Source: an uncultured Oscillospiraceae bacterium
GTDB taxonomy: Bacteria > Bacillota > Clostridia > Oscillospirales > Oscillospiraceae
Direction: 5' to 3'
NCBI GenBank assembly: GCA_900752285.1
Contig: CAADUW010000182.1
Location: 1-27,730, forward strand
DNA: 27,730 nt
Position 1 is the stretch's first letter; each line of letters opens with the position of its first letter. Below are positions 11,001-15,256 of the stretch, in pieces. A program made the position numbers and the translations under genes. The notes beneath the pieces are model-generated. The model saw only the letters and a list, made by a program, of their open reading frames with translations. It had not been told where the DNA came from and did not search any database.

Positions 11001-11565
11001 TGCTGACCACCGCGGCGTTTTTGAACGCCACCTCGATGTTGTAATCATCATACTCCTCCAGATAGGAATCCGCAACGATGCCGAGGATGTCGCGGGAATG
11101 GTCGCGCCAGTATTCCGCAGCAAGCTGAGAAGCGACGCTCTCGAACTGCTCCGCAAGGCCGTTTTTGCCGGAAACGCCGTAATTACGCTCCAGCATGGCG
11201 CTCACGTTGCCCGTGTGCGCGTCTCGCAGCTCCCACAAGTTGACGCGGCGGGCGTTTTCCTTTCCGCCGGTGTCGGAAACGTCAAAGACGTATTTGAGCC
11301 TTGGCTTGTAGCCGGTAGCGTCAATGAGGGCGATGCCCGTGCTGCCGCGCCGGACATAGCGCCCCATTTTCTCGTTCCAGAAGTCATACTCCGCGCAGGC
11401 GGTGGCCTCCGGGCGCTGCATATAGATCATGAGCTGCTCGTTGTAGGGGTATTTATACAGCCTTGCGGCGGTGGTCAGGAACGCCGTCCACGCCAGATGG
11501 CTGCCGGTGATTTGCCGCGCGGTGCGCTCCGCCTGCTCCGCGTAGGCTTGCAGTTTGTTTGGCAT
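2095..11565 (-). CDS. Giant ArdC-like / MutS-I-like / N6-adenine methylase / SNF2-type helicase fusion
   Basis: A 3156-aa protein; the start at 11565 has GGGAGG 9 nt upstream. Domains in order: ArdC-like N-terminus (~1-250; YNEQLMIYMQRPEAT); linker with no Lys or aromatic residues (259-377) that coincides with tnpV in another frame; QLSFFPTEAEQ segment (~385); duplicated LSW.KV..RI..LI.. units (~711-743 and ~1041-1075); between them a MutS domain I-like region (~760-838; GDFFEIYGEDA); a methylase with motif I LEPAMGVGNFFG (~1638) and motif IV GNVPFG (~1700); and an SNF2-type helicase with Walker A HEVGAGKT (~2308), DEAH (~2472), ATGTPISNS and RSGRIIRQGN (~2837). The tail has AKRPSVLGKL. Methylase-helicase fusions of this kind resemble phage P1 DarB antirestriction proteins, so protecting transferred DNA is the best guess. 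It follows the 97-aa basic protein by 16 nt and overlaps the next gene in ATGA. Confidence 0.9.
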   Translation of the reverse strand: MPNKLQAYAEQAERTARQITGSHLAWTAFLTTAARLYKYPYNEQLMIYMQRPEATACAEYDFWNEKMGRYVRRGSTGIALIDATGYKPRLKYVFDVSDTGGKENARRVNLWELRDAHTGNVSAMLERNYGVSGKNGLAEQFESVASQLAAEYWRDHSRDILGIVADSYLEEYDDYNIEVAFKNAAVVSITYSLMSRCGMQPEDHFEHEDFFSIFDFNTPRTVAALGTAVSEINEQVLRQIEVTIRNYEREHSAERTAEHGEQPDLHDERRLHDSRPEDRGAGAAPRQVRADAPEVPEGASAHSLEPDDLGGDPVPAPAGDRAGGAEPLRADDAEAGVGGRSDGSSESPRPNEMGGLDEHLQGAGRGDHPQRADLRITEHPTRGGQLSFFPTEAEQITAIEEAESAQTPFAFSVSQAQLDHVLRLGGNEDDTRMVIASAFQKQKSVEDIAALLQNTFHGGNGFKTPEGELSAWYAADGIHIAPGRSAEYVRSAQVIAWQDAAARISQLMDSGAYASNVELTEAGQHERMQLAQALWYLKHDLSDEAREQGYLSCMDTLRGGGFPDETERLAEQLTNTDFRETLSGEFAQFYAAHEQDRSLLRFHYHKLDQIWQSLRDLSLPRREYSSEMAAVPELARFITEDEIDHALDRGSGVEGGKGRIYEYFTADHTGKEKAAFLKDEYGIGGRSHAVSGASHSDESHDSRGIVLKKAGCANVELSWTKVAARIDALIQKDRFLSPREKERYAQLQREKEAERELPTQAQTDYNAIKEAHPDDIVLFQVGDFFEIYGEDAKQAAELLDLNLTTRAIPGAGRVEMCGVPSHNLEMYVEKLRDKYDVTIAEAPDFRGERHIYTLRSIDHEAEAAINAYEAEFGADGTRVFRDPAAEQAQPTVQELFGRYRLSVGNALSKDEAFLNACRNSDRQNAYLEGAAAIRRIVMASEDLQLTRLYFDMPSFHNRLHQDLLDELYPTLATTVTPSPYKVTQADIDAALQQWNGRIESKHAVVRYMKAHARDRDTAAWLAAEYGVGDSSKPLQISVGNSEPVILSWAKVQRRIAQLIQSDNFYTEAERDNFDDIDPIAIREALAERGIVNGQVVDAEANRNSPFVRQVMADVEQIAAQEAQAAHMDSPDRFSIRLHPNEGGITGIWDSALDRFYEEGGQVLRFAEQSNAIDYLSSIQRSRGMEPDAPIFTTPLGNAYRVGDGFSSTAAEQRDTLMVVERVDEDNVWYTLPSVPEQETVSVDRTVFERYLDTGYFFAAEPTQPVKEITAENEQENMIFRAPYAVGDTVYLDNTPFEITEVGALNVQLRDPALRYPVFRAESRENFERLLRRDERNAAMTDFLPARSRNDDLRDLLMNGILTPDIRDEVRELFRQGEGNAAIGAYLSNVFAASDADTMTLEDGTEADFITSRSGFQAQVHGEKGVHALGLLWPDAAPVLRAVFLEEAQAQSRTQAQPEPDISLPEQPASEATEPEQPQFTTETVAFYPGEKSQLPYDIEIQTIRTTEPEPPVPQKPPAENFRILDDDLGTGGAKAKFRANMAAINLLKELELEGAQATPEQQEILSRYVGWGGLADAFDESKDNWKDEFAELYATLSPEEYAAARASTLNAHYTSPTVIKAIYEAVGNMGFQTGNILEPAMGVGNFFGLLPQEMQGSRLYGVELDSITGRIAKQLYPKADITVAGFETTDRRDFFDLAIGNVPFGQYQVNDRAYNKLGFSIHDYFFAKTLDQVRPGGVIAFVTSRYTMDKQSPEVRKYIAQRAELLGAIRLPNNAFKANAGTEVVSDIIFLQKRDRPIDIEPDWVHLGENEDGFSINQYFIDNPEMVLGRQTSESTQYGRQDFTVEPYEDLDLATQLRYAIQNIGGKYEAAELPDLGENETIQDTIPADPNVKNYSYAVVDGEVYYRENSVMVKPSLNATAKERVKGLAELRDCVHRLIDLQMWESDDASIRTEQQRLNRLYDRFTEKYGLINSRGNALAFADDSSYYLLCSLEMLDDEDKTKLKGKADMFTKRTIRQRQSVTSVDTAAEALALSIGEKARVDMAYMSQLTGKSEDDIIDELNGVIFLDPVYGDWQTADEYLSGNVRQKLREAENAAVDSPGYLPNVEALRAAQPKDLDASEIEVRLGATWIDKKYIQQFMFELLEPPLYARRSLEVNYSEFTAEWNISGKNSIPYNDINARMTYGTDCANAYKILEDTLNLRDVRIYDTVRDADGKEKRVLNSKETTLAQQKQQAIKDAFRDWIWKDPDRRRELVQLYNERFNSTRPREYDGRHLIFPGMNPEITLREHQRNAIAHDLYGGNTLLAHEVGAGKTFEMIAAAMEGKRLGLCQKSLFAVPNHLTEQWASEFLRLYPSANILVATKKDFETRNRKKFCARIATGDYDAVIIGHSQFERIPVSRERQERLLQEQIWEIEDGIAELKASRAERFTIKELEHTKKNLKAKLQKLHDAARKDDVVTFEQLGVDRLYVDEAHSFKNLFLYTKMRNVAGLSTTDAQKSSDMLLKCRYIDEITHGKGVTFATGTPISNSMTELYTMMRYLQHDMLKRNSLTHFDCWASAFGETTTAIELAPEGTGYRARTRFAKFFNLPELMNLFREAADIKTADQLNLPTPTPVYHNEVSQPTPLQKQMVQELSERAAKVHAGSVDASEDNMLKITSDGRKLGLDQRVINPDLPDDPNSKVNRCVDNIHRIWQDGQADKLTQLVFCDLSTPKGKAAQSGRIAAKGTDSPELHALEAAIDAETEPEEPPFTIYDDIREKLVARGIPREQIAFIHEANTEVRKKELFAKVRSGQVRVLMGSTFKMGAGMNVQDRLVALHDLDCPWRPGDLEQRSGRIIRQGNRNKEVHIYRYVTESTFDAYLWQTVENKQKFISQIMTSKSPVRSCEDIDEAALSYAEIKALCAGDERIREKMDLDVDVARLRLMKANHQSQQYRLEDNILRHFPAQIEENKGFLSGFEADMRTLEAHPHPKDGFAGMEVKGDFLTDKDNAGAAILEAFKDAKGLESVPIGTYRGFSMSLTVENFGKDFILTLKGKMSHRVELGKDARGNLVRIDNALAQMPERYKTVQGRLENVQAQLATAKAELGKPFPQEAELKEKSARLAELNAELNIDDRTPMEQAAENVVAKRPSVLGKLKAPSVHGAGDRKKSHEQEAR
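10437..10790 (-). CDS. tnpV: TnpV-like protein encoded inside the giant gene in another frame
   Basis: A 117-aa protein read on the same strand as the giant gene but in a different frame. It shows the pattern I know from TnpV (transposon-encoded protein): NGDYMIPDL near the N-terminus, LGKYGRMRQKYLKEHRP (residues ~32-48), FPHLLEIE..A (~60), WVGLMNTCKAQAEEIIL and LIYA at the end. The start ATG at 10790 has AAAGGA 9 nt upstream, a good ribosome binding site inside the giant gene. Its amino acid composition is that of a normal folded protein, while the giant frame across the same DNA has no Lys, Phe, Tyr, Trp or Cys in 119 residues. I infer that tnpV is the constrained frame here. The function of TnpV is not established. 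An upstream extension to 10868 is possible but lacks a ribosome binding site. Confidence 0.7.
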   Translation of the reverse strand: MENNLTYTMNGDYMIPDLKIEVPEQPLGKYGRMRQKYLKEHRPILWNQMILEETLFPHLLEIEQAAQSRLEQMMPKLASEAGATEALKARGPMKWVGLMNTCKAQAEEIILSELIYA

Positions 11566-11581
11566 ACGCTAAATCCTCCCT

Positions 11582-11875
11582 TCATGGTTTTCTGTTGAAG
11601 CCGTTTCTTTTTGCCGCCTCCCTTGCTTTCCGTTTCCGCTTCTCACTGTACGGTGCGGTCAGGCGGAAGGACAAGCGCCCCTTGCGGATGCTGAACTCCA
11701 TGCCGCCTGTGTCGGGGTCTGCGTCCAGTTGGCGGCACTCTGTGGGGTGATGTGCGGCGTAGGCGGCAAGGCGGTTCTTGAGGTCAGTATTGTGGGTGCG
11801 GATATGGATAAGGGGTACTTTTTCGTCAAAGGTGATCTCCGTGATTTTCTGCGTTTTTGTCAGTCCTGTTCTCAT
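11582..11875 (-). CDS. Small basic protein, paralogue of the 14954-15256 product
   Basis: A 97-aa basic protein with no family name I recognise. It begins MRTGLTKTQKITEITFDEK and ends with a Lys/Arg-rich helix (PYSEKRKRKAREAAKRNGF). It aligns by eye with the 100-aa product at 14954-15256: an acidic residue-rich strand, I(H/Y).(R/T).H followed by D.KL..+L, a variable middle, and a C-terminal (A/E)P(Y/F)S(E/D)(K/E)+R+.A.E.AK..G(F/Y) block. AGAAAGG lies 6 nt before the ATG. It directly precedes the giant gene (16-nt gap), as its paralogue precedes the 733-aa ArdC-type gene with one gene between. Nucleic-acid binding is plausible from the charge but unproven. Confidence 0.75.
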   Translation of the reverse strand: MRTGLTKTQKITEITFDEKVPLIHIRTHNTDLKNRLAAYAAHHPTECRQLDADPDTGGMEFSIRKGRLSFRLTAPYSEKRKRKAREAAKRNGFNRKP

Positions 11876-12062
11876 AAATGGCCTTTCTGCGCCTCCTGCG
11901 CGAAGCAGGCGCGATTTTGGGGTATTTTCTCCGGCTCATGACTTGGGAAAAACGGCGATTTTCAAACAGAAACGCGCCGGATGATACATTCCTCATCCAG
12001 CGCGCTCCCAGCGGCAAATCTGCGATTTTTCCGGCTCTTGACCGTAAAACAGTCAGCTTTGC
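11876..12062. repeat. Non-coding stretch with direct repeats
   Basis: This 187-bp stretch has no convincing gene. It contains CCGGCTC(A/T)TGAC twice, at 11931-11942 and 12031-12042, exactly 100 bp apart, each preceded by ATTTT. It also has GCGATTTT three times (11911, 11955 and 12022). A 12-bp stem-loop lies between the copies. I see no clear promoter, though one might be expected here for the 97-aa gene and the giant gene. The repeats could be binding sites for a DNA-binding protein. Confidence 0.45.
11973..12004 (-). terminator. Stem-loop after the 74-aa gene
   Basis: A 12-bp stem with one G-T pair (CGCGCCGGATGA / TCATCCAGCGCG) and an 8-nt loop. On the minus strand it is followed by TTTCTGTTTG. 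It lies 58 bp after the stop of the 74-aa gene and 98 bp before the next start codon, so it probably ends or attenuates the upstream transcript. Confidence 0.55.
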
Positions 12063-12287
12063 TCAGAGGTCAAAATCCGGCGTCAGGTCAAGGGCGGCGT
12101 ACTCCGCGTCGGTAATGTCGCGCAGCTTTGCGAGGGCGCTGTCCGTCAGCTCCCGCAGCTCGGCCTCCTCCGCGTCCAGATACCCCCGCATTTCTGTGAG
12201 AGCTGCGATCAGCCCCTCGCGGGTGCCTGCCGCGTTGTAGATGCTCATGAGGTTGATTTCTTCATGGGTAAATGGGTTGTTTTTCAT
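12063..12287 (-). CDS. Small conserved-type hypothetical protein
   Basis: A 74-aa acidic helical protein, MKNNPFTHEEINLMSIYN at the start and TDAEYAALDLTPDFDL at the end. The N-terminal NPFT.EE..LM..YN pattern is one I associate with small proteins of clostridial conjugative elements, but I can give no function. Its ATG follows the stop of the 733-aa ArdC-type gene by 1 nt (TGATATG), so translation is coupled, with AAAGAGAG 7 nt upstream. A stem-loop follows it. Confidence 0.7.
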   Translation of the reverse strand: MKNNPFTHEEINLMSIYNAAGTREGLIAALTEMRGYLDAEEAELRELTDSALAKLRDITDAEYAALDLTPDFDL

Positions 12288-12288
12288 A

Positions 12289-14490
12289 TCAAAGCTCTCT
12301 TTCCGCGCTCCGTTTGGGCGCTGTTTTGTTTTTCGACTGCTCCGGCGTCTTTTCCCTGAGCTTTTCCAGCACGGAGGGCTTCTTCTGTTCGCGGTGGGAG
12401 GCCGCAGCCAGCTCCGTCAGGGAAATGGAAAAGCCCGCCTTGACCTGCGCCTCCAAATCGGCCACGGTGGACTGCTTGGGGCCGTTGTTGATGATGCCGT
12501 CGATCATGCCATAGTCGTCCTCCAACAGCATCTCCGCATTTTTGAGGTAGTTCTCCGGCTTGAGAAAATTGGGAAGCTCCCGGAAGCCGATGCTGTCAAC
12601 GTAATGACAGGATACTACGCCGTTTTGCTTCAAGGCAACGATGTCGCTGACGGACAGGCTGTGTCCCTTGAAATCCGCAGGGTGATCCACGTTAAACCGC
12701 TGATAAATCATATCCAGATTGGTTCTGGCATTCCCATAATCCATAACCCCCCCGGTGTAGATCGCGTCGTAGCCGCCGCGCTCCGGCGTGACGCCCTTGC
12801 TCTGCAAGTAGTCATAGTTCATGAAGCGGTAAGCGTCCAGCTCGCCGCCGCGCCGGATCTGATAGATGAGGAAAGCGTCCTGTGGGTTTTCCAGAAACAG
12901 CTTCTCCGTGTCCGCCTGTTCGCTCAGCGTCACAACGCCGCGCACCGCGTCCCATTCCTCGCGCTCCACGCCGAACACGCCGGTGTGGGAGGAAATATCC
13001 TCGGCGTCCAGCGCCATGGCCTCGGTGTTGTCGCCGTAGAGCAGGAACACGGGAACGTCCTGCATGAACAGCTCCATGGCGCGCTCTTTGGTCAGCGGCA
13101 GCATGGTATTGCCGTCCGTGTAGCCGTACTGATACATTTCCTGAAAGCCGACGGCTGCATCCGGCATGGGATAGCCCTGCTCCAGCTCCGGCAGGGGCGG
13201 CAGCTCGGTCATTTTTTCGTCCATTTCCGCCTTAACCTCCGGCTGGGGCTCCTCCTTGGCCCGCCATTCCTGACGGAACAGGCCGTTAAAGCGCTCCAGC
13301 AGCCCATGAGAGCCGTCGTCGATGCCGATCTCGTCTGCCAGCTTGACGAAATCCTCCAGCTCCTTCCGCAGCACTGCGTCCTCACCGGCAAGCAGCCGGT
13401 CCGCCACCGTCTCCGCCGTTGGTCTGTCCGCGCTGTCGGGAACGTTCATATCCCGGCGCAGGAACGCCGCGTAGTCGGCGGCAAAGGCCAGCGCGTCGGC
13501 GCGGGAGGGCGGGATGGTGACAAGCTCGTATTCCGTGTCCTTGGGCAGCTCGACGCCGCGCTCCTTGCAAACCTCCGCGAAGTGCTTCTCCACATCCGTG
13601 ATGATGCCGTTTGCGGTCTTGCTGATGGTGTCCAGACTGGCACGGAACTCCGGCAGCGCGGCGTTTTTCGACCATGTTGCCACATAGCCGAAGCTGTTTG
13701 CGCCGGTTTCAATGCCGAAGTAGGCGCAGACCATGAAGGAGATGCTTTCGGCCTCCACTTCTTCTGTATTGCGGCTCTTATGCTTATGCGCCTCTGGCTG
13801 CTGCAAGCCGTAATTGTGGAGCTTGGCATGGGCGATCTCATGGACGGCGGCGGATACCGTCTGCACCTCGCTCATGCCCTCCCGCAGCGTGATGCTCTGG
13901 GATTTGGGACTGAAATAGCCGTCCATATCGGCGGACAGAGGCTTGAACTCCACCGGTACGGGAGAGGAGCGGCGCAGCGCCTCCATGAACGCCTCATAAT
14001 TCTCCACGCTGCCGGTCAGGTTGGCGACGGGACTGGCCACGCGCTCCGGCAGGGGCTTTCCGTCCGTCTGGGCGTAGTCGAACACCTTGACCGGGCGGAA
14101 CATGGGGATCTCGATCTCCTTTTCCTCGGTGATCACCTTGCCGTCCGCGTCCAGAATGGGCAGCTTGGTGTCCGGGTCGAGCTTTTCCTGCTCGATTTTC
14201 TTCTTATACGGCGTGGGCGCGATGATGGTGATGCCCTTCTCGCCCCGCAGCACATGGCGGGAGAACTTGTCCCGCCAGCGGTTGTAGCCCGCCACAAGTG
14301 TGGCGTCCGGGCGCTGCAAGTGGATGAGCGCCTGATTATTGAGGGAATAGTTGTGAAACCGGCTCATGGTTCGCAGGTAATTGCGGTACTTTTCCATATC
14401 GCCGGATTCAAAGATGTCGCGGATACCCGCCTCGATGCGGGCGGTGATTTCCTTGAGCTGTTCTCTGTTTTTACCGGGCTTCTCTGGCAT
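12289..14490 (-). CDS. ArdC-type antirestriction/zincin protein with YodL-like and DUF4316-like C-terminus
   Basis: A 733-aa protein with AAAGGAGG 5 nt before the ATG. Residues ~1-110 match the ArdC N-terminal ssDNA-binding domain (YSLNNQALIHLQRPDAT, then LRGEKGITIIAP). Residues 217-221 are HEIAH, a zinc-metallopeptidase motif, in VSAAVHEIAHAKLHN. Residues ~540-680 carry a YodL-like domain (RGGELDAYRFMNYDYL, then FNVDHPADFKGHSLSVSD). The C-terminus looks like DUF4316 and has KKPSVLEKL (~703-711) plus a basic tail ending AEREL. ArdC proteins bind ssDNA and protect incoming DNA from restriction; ArdC of plasmid pSa is reported to enter the recipient with the DNA. The gene overlaps the end of the 131-aa gene by 20 bp. 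The protein family is secure; its action in this element is inferred. Confidence 0.85.
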   Translation of the reverse strand: MPEKPGKNREQLKEITARIEAGIRDIFESGDMEKYRNYLRTMSRFHNYSLNNQALIHLQRPDATLVAGYNRWRDKFSRHVLRGEKGITIIAPTPYKKKIEQEKLDPDTKLPILDADGKVITEEKEIEIPMFRPVKVFDYAQTDGKPLPERVASPVANLTGSVENYEAFMEALRRSSPVPVEFKPLSADMDGYFSPKSQSITLREGMSEVQTVSAAVHEIAHAKLHNYGLQQPEAHKHKSRNTEEVEAESISFMVCAYFGIETGANSFGYVATWSKNAALPEFRASLDTISKTANGIITDVEKHFAEVCKERGVELPKDTEYELVTIPPSRADALAFAADYAAFLRRDMNVPDSADRPTAETVADRLLAGEDAVLRKELEDFVKLADEIGIDDGSHGLLERFNGLFRQEWRAKEEPQPEVKAEMDEKMTELPPLPELEQGYPMPDAAVGFQEMYQYGYTDGNTMLPLTKERAMELFMQDVPVFLLYGDNTEAMALDAEDISSHTGVFGVEREEWDAVRGVVTLSEQADTEKLFLENPQDAFLIYQIRRGGELDAYRFMNYDYLQSKGVTPERGGYDAIYTGGVMDYGNARTNLDMIYQRFNVDHPADFKGHSLSVSDIVALKQNGVVSCHYVDSIGFRELPNFLKPENYLKNAEMLLEDDYGMIDGIINNGPKQSTVADLEAQVKAGFSISLTELAAASHREQKKPSVLEKLREKTPEQSKNKTAPKRSAEREL

Positions 14491-14866
14491 TTTTGCCTCC
14501 TTTCATCAGGTCGATACGCAGGAGCTGAAGCCCCCGCGAAAGATATTCCCGTAAATCCGTTTTTCCGCAGAGATAGCGGATGTCGCCTGCCTTGTCCTGC
14601 TCACGCAGCGTCCACAGGTCCGCCGCCCACCGGACAAAAACCGCGTCCGGCGCGTTGACGGGCTTTTTGCGGCGAAGATAGAGGCTGTGCCGTCCCAGCA
14701 CCATAAGCGTGCAGATGGTGTTGACCTCATCGAGAGAGCAGGCGCTGAGTACGGCGATCCTCCGTTCATACGAGGCCGCTTCCAGCAGCTCGCGCAGCGC
14801 AGGCTTGGCATTTTCAATCAATGCCGGATAATCCGCTCTTGTCGGATACGGAGATTTTCGCGTCAT
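14471..14866 (-). CDS. Hypothetical protein upstream of the ArdC-type gene
   Basis: A 131-aa, Leu/Arg-rich soluble protein (MTRKSPYPTRADY at the start, LMKGGKNAREAR at the end) that I cannot assign. It is probably all helical, with segments PALRELLEAASYERRIAVL and WAADLWTLREQDKA. The ATG at 14866 is preferred over the GTG at 14872 because AAAGGA lies 7 nt before the ATG and partly overlaps the usual spacing needed for the GTG. Its end overlaps the ArdC-type gene by 20 bp, so the two are probably co-translated and may work together. Confidence 0.7.
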   Translation of the reverse strand: MTRKSPYPTRADYPALIENAKPALRELLEAASYERRIAVLSACSLDEVNTICTLMVLGRHSLYLRRKKPVNAPDAVFVRWAADLWTLREQDKAGDIRYLCGKTDLREYLSRGLQLLRIDLMKGGKNAREAR

Positions 14867-14910
14867 AGGCACTTCCTTTCATTTCATGGGGTAAATGCCC
14901 CTAAAATGGC

Positions 14911-14947
14911 AGCGCCCGCGCAGGGGTAGGCTTCCTGTGCGGGCGCT
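14911..14947 (-). terminator. Long intercistronic stem-loop
   Basis: A 14-bp stem with one G-T pair (AGCGCCCGCGCAGG / CCTGTGCGGGCGCT) and a 9-nt loop fills most of the gap between the 100-aa and 131-aa genes. On the minus strand it is followed by GCCATTTTA, a weak T-tract. It could be a partial terminator or an RNA processing and stability element. Confidence 0.5.
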
Positions 14948-14953
14948 CGGTTC

Positions 14954-15256
14954 TTATTCATTTTCGGAGTATATACTCCTTGCGGGCGGCGTATATCCGG
15001 CGTTTTTGGCGCGTTCGCTGGCGGCCCTGCGCCGCTCGTCGCTGAACGGCTCCCGGACACTGACGCAGCTTTTCGGCACGGCGTAGCTGACCGCTCCGGC
15101 ATGGACGGCCCTATCCGGGTACACCTTGTCCGGGTATTTCTCCGCAAGGCGCTTGAGCTTGCGCTTCAGCTTGGGGTCGTGGGTGTAGATGCTGGCGGTG
15201 GATTCTTCCTCGTTGTAGAGGATGATACTTTCCTGCTCCAGCTTGGAGAGCTTCAT
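14954..15256 (-). CDS. Small basic protein, paralogue of the 11582-11875 product
   Basis: A 100-aa protein, MKLSKLEQESIILYNEEES at the start and ARSIYSENE at the end. It has the same layout as the 97-aa product at 11582-11875: IYTHDPKLKRKLKRLAEKYP in the middle and REPFSDERRRAASERAKNAGY near the end. I do not recognise a named domain. The start overlaps the topB stop in ATGA, which implies coupled translation. The basic charge and its position among DNA-processing genes suggest a nucleic-acid-related role, but this is inference. Confidence 0.75.
   Translation of the reverse strand: MKLSKLEQESIILYNEEESTASIYTHDPKLKRKLKRLAEKYPDKVYPDRAVHAGAVSYAVPKSCVSVREPFSDERRRAASERAKNAGYTPPARSIYSENE

Noticed and set aside
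12241..14658. Long plus-strand open frame of 805 codons
   Set aside because: It is antisense to the ArdC-type gene, whose domains and HEIAH motif are clear. The plus-strand product is Leu/Val/His/Gly/Arg-rich with no recognisable motif; GC-rich DNA with few stops explains it.
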